From NCBI RefSeq assembly GCF_037893015.1, contig NC_133659.1:14984183-15048182 (forward strand): a stretch of DNA of 64,000 bases, read 5' to 3'. The stretch is from Macrotis lagotis (Eukaryota; Chordata; Mammalia; Peramelemorphia; Peramelidae). The notes under the pieces are model-generated. The model saw nothing but the letters and a program-made list of their open reading frames with translations, was not told the origin of the DNA and searched no databases. Position 1 is the stretch's first letter; every line of letters starts with the position of its first letter. The position numbers were made by a program, and so were the translations under genes. This document shows positions 61,573 through 64,000 of the stretch, piece by piece.

Positions 61573-64000
61573 GCTTTGCTCACTCTTATCACCACTTATT
61601 TGGACTATTTTGGACTTATTTGGACTATATTTCTTTGATGACAAAGCCTATAAAGAGGTGGGGACGCTGGGCCCAGGGCTCTGCACATAGTAGGGTCTGT
61701 GTTAAGTCTGGTTTGAACTGGAGGGGTTGAACTTCCCAAGGAAAAATGGGTGTGAGAAGCCTCAGCAGGATGACCCTGGGGCTTCAAACTTTTCTACAAG
61801 CATCCACATGGCTAGTGCTCACTAAGTACAGAGACAAAGGAGGGCTTCTTCTTGGCACAATGAAGATTTCCTTTGGATAAAAGGCTTTCTACATTTTTTT
61901 TTCACAATCTTAGATTGGCTAAAAGGCTTGCAAGTCCAGAAGGCTGTGGAAAGGTTGGCTGTCTGGGAAACCTGCCTGATTTTGGCCAACAGGTCTGCCC
62001 AAGAGCACCTTCTTGGTCTTGGCTAGCAGCTCTCTCCAATGTCCTACTCTGGCTGCATAAGGGAAAACAACTGAAAGTCCAAACTGACTGATACAGCACT
62101 AGCAAGCTATAGTCACTTGTTAAAACTGGCAAAAAAAATCCAACAATCCCTACCAATGGAAACAGCTCCAAAGCACCTTTATAATAATGATTTCAGATAT
62201 TTTAAAAAAGCTAGTTTTATTTGCACAAAGCTTAAAACAAATTCCTACTAAATTTTCTATTTTAAAACTTATAGTCACAACTTTAATTTGTGAAAACATG
62301 AAGACAATTATGAAAATGTTTTCAAAGTCCTCTTTTCATTAAAAAGCAAATTAAAAAAAATTCACTTCATAGGATCATGAGGTTAAAAGAGCTAACAAAT
62401 GAAAATCTTTGTAAAAACTTCCAGTCCTATTAATCTAGGAAAGTGCTATTGAGGGAAAGAGCTGGATGGTGTAGTAGAGAGAGGGCTGCCTTGGGCAAGG
62501 CTCTTAAACCTCTTCCTCAGTTTTCTCATTTGTAAAATGGGAGGTAAAGACAGCACCTGCCTTCCAAAAGTGTTGTGAGGATGAAATGAGATAACATATT
62601 AGGACACAATGGAAAACTTACAAGTGGTATTTCTTTATAGTAATAGCAGTTTTCAAAATTTAGAAATTTAACTTAAATTTATTACTTATAAAATTATTTT
62701 TATTAGAGATTATATTTTCCTATTAATACAAACTAAATGGGTTCAGCGACTACATTCAATTTCCAGGCATGGTATAACAGATCACTTTTTAGCTCCTCTC
62801 TGTATGTTTCCAGGATAATTCCTCACTTTTCAATTTTTCTTCATATGATGAGATCCATTTTTCTGTTTCTACTTTTTTGGATTTGTATTATTTCATACAA
62901 TAAAAAAAACTTTCTAAATTTCTTTCTTCTACATGTTCAATATCCTAAGTAAAATGATGTTGATGATAAACGCTAAGAGGAAGACTCAAGTGCCCCTTCT
63001 CTGTGACCTAAAACCTCCCAAGTCGTGGCACCCTGAGCCCCCTGGTCATTAGTGCTCTCTGGTTCTTGAAGCTACACTGCCTGGATTCATTCAGTAACCC
63101 ACTAACAGAATCCATGTTCTTGGAAGTTAGGAACTATGGTTGTGATCACAGTGCAAAGTACAGGCCTTGTTCAAAGGAAGCACAATTAATGCTTCTGGAA
63201 TCTGAACTTATTAAACTTTATAGAGCATTCCCATTTCATTAATATACCCCAATGTAGCTGACCATTCTCCAGTTCTGGGTTTTTGCAAATATAGGTTTAG
63301 TTACCTTGAAAATCTTTGAACAGACAGCTCTTTTCTCTTTTTTGTTGTTATAATAACTCTTCACATGAATTCTATTCCTGTAATTTTATTTTTTTTCTCA
63401 TAGACAATAATAACCAGAGCTGATACTGGTAAGTATATTAACTTTACAAAGTCCTTTTATCCATCATTTATTTCATCCTCACAAAATTCCATATGGGATT
63501 CTCAATCAATTTATTGGGAACTAAGTGCTGGAGGGACAAAGAGAATCCCCACCCTCAAGGAGTTTATAATCTAATTGGGGAGACAACATGCAAATAACAT
63601 GAACAATATGCAGGGTAAATAGGAAATTACAAAGAGAAGGCATGAGAATGAAGAGGGAATGAAAAAGACTTCCAGAAAAAAAAAAAAAAGGTGATTACTC
63701 AAAGGGAGGAAGATGATGATGTCCTCCAGAATAAGAGGGAAGATGGGGGGAGATGCTGAGTGCAGTTTCAGATAGGGGAACAGATATAGAGAGATATGGT
63801 CATAAGGCTCAGCGAGGGAGAGAGGCAGGATTTGAATCCAGGTTTCTCCAACTTCCAAATCAAGAACTCTGTACTCCACACATTGCATATCATTGCTAAG
63901 GGGGGGGGGGGGCATCCAATGATGGAAAAATGGAGACTGTAAAATTCTGAACCTATTATTAAAAGGATAATTGGGGAGAATCTAATGGGGGAGGTCCTTA
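61573..64000 (-). other. EFCAB7: EFCAB7 intron, no further exon recognised
   Basis: No other exon with matching frame and splice sites was found. Contents: a MIR-like SINE, forward, at 62460-62660 ('ttgggcaaggctcttaaacc', 'ctcatttgtaaaatgggagg'), an L2/L3-like fragment at 63480-63620 ('tttattgggaactaagtgct', 'cctcaaggagtttataatct') and a 14-G run at 63899-63912. A short coding exon could have been missed. Confidence 0.5.

Overview
The window is marsupial nuclear DNA. It is dense in short tRNA-derived SINEs with the head 'gctaggtggcgcagtggatagagcac' split here as gctaggtggcgcag / tggatagagcac and the 3' end 'cattgccttgcaaaa'. It also holds CORE-SINEs with an RTE-like tail, marsupial-type LINE-1 3' ends and an RTE LINE. 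Genes are sparse and split into exons, introns are long, and there is one CpG island. I cannot tell opossum from an Australian marsupial without a repeat-library search.

Two genes are visible, both on the minus strand. PGM1 (phosphoglucomutase 1) has its canonical first coding exon at 34915-35160 inside a CpG island. A paralogous alternative first coding exon lies about 29 kb downstream at 5373-5630. Both encode a complete N-terminal segment of the enzyme, both end on the same ...AAANG residues and both splice out in phase 0, so they can be joined interchangeably to a shared exon 2 that lies beyond the left edge. The last two coding exons of an upstream gene are at 61115-61324 and 58696-58770, followed by a 3' UTR. 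From the PGM1 neighbourhood (EFCAB7 lies just upstream of PGM1 on the same strand in human) I assign this gene to EFCAB7. The assignment rests mainly on synteny.

Layout: 1-5372 is the PGM1 intron after the alternative exon. 5631-34914 is the intron between the two alternative first exons, loaded with SINEs, an RTE element carrying five SINE insertions, L1 fragments and microsatellites. 34190-35640 is the CpG island with promoter, exon 1 and two GC-rich tandem arrays. 35400-58370 is the intergenic spacer, with decayed L1 copies at 47.5-52 kb and an AT-rich, unexplained block at 53-58 kb. 58370-64000 is the 3' end of EFCAB7.

The most notable items are a perfect 9-bp G+C minisatellite (about 15 copies) starting 30 nt inside the PGM1 intron from the first splice donor, a second 27-bp array in the PGM1 leader, a clean L1 insertion with target-site duplication near the promoter, a SINE inverted pair that would fold into a long hairpin, a target site hit twice by SINEs, and a strong antisense bias of SINEs in the PGM1 intron. 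I found no CRISPR, operon or other prokaryotic system, and no convincing previously undescribed protein system.
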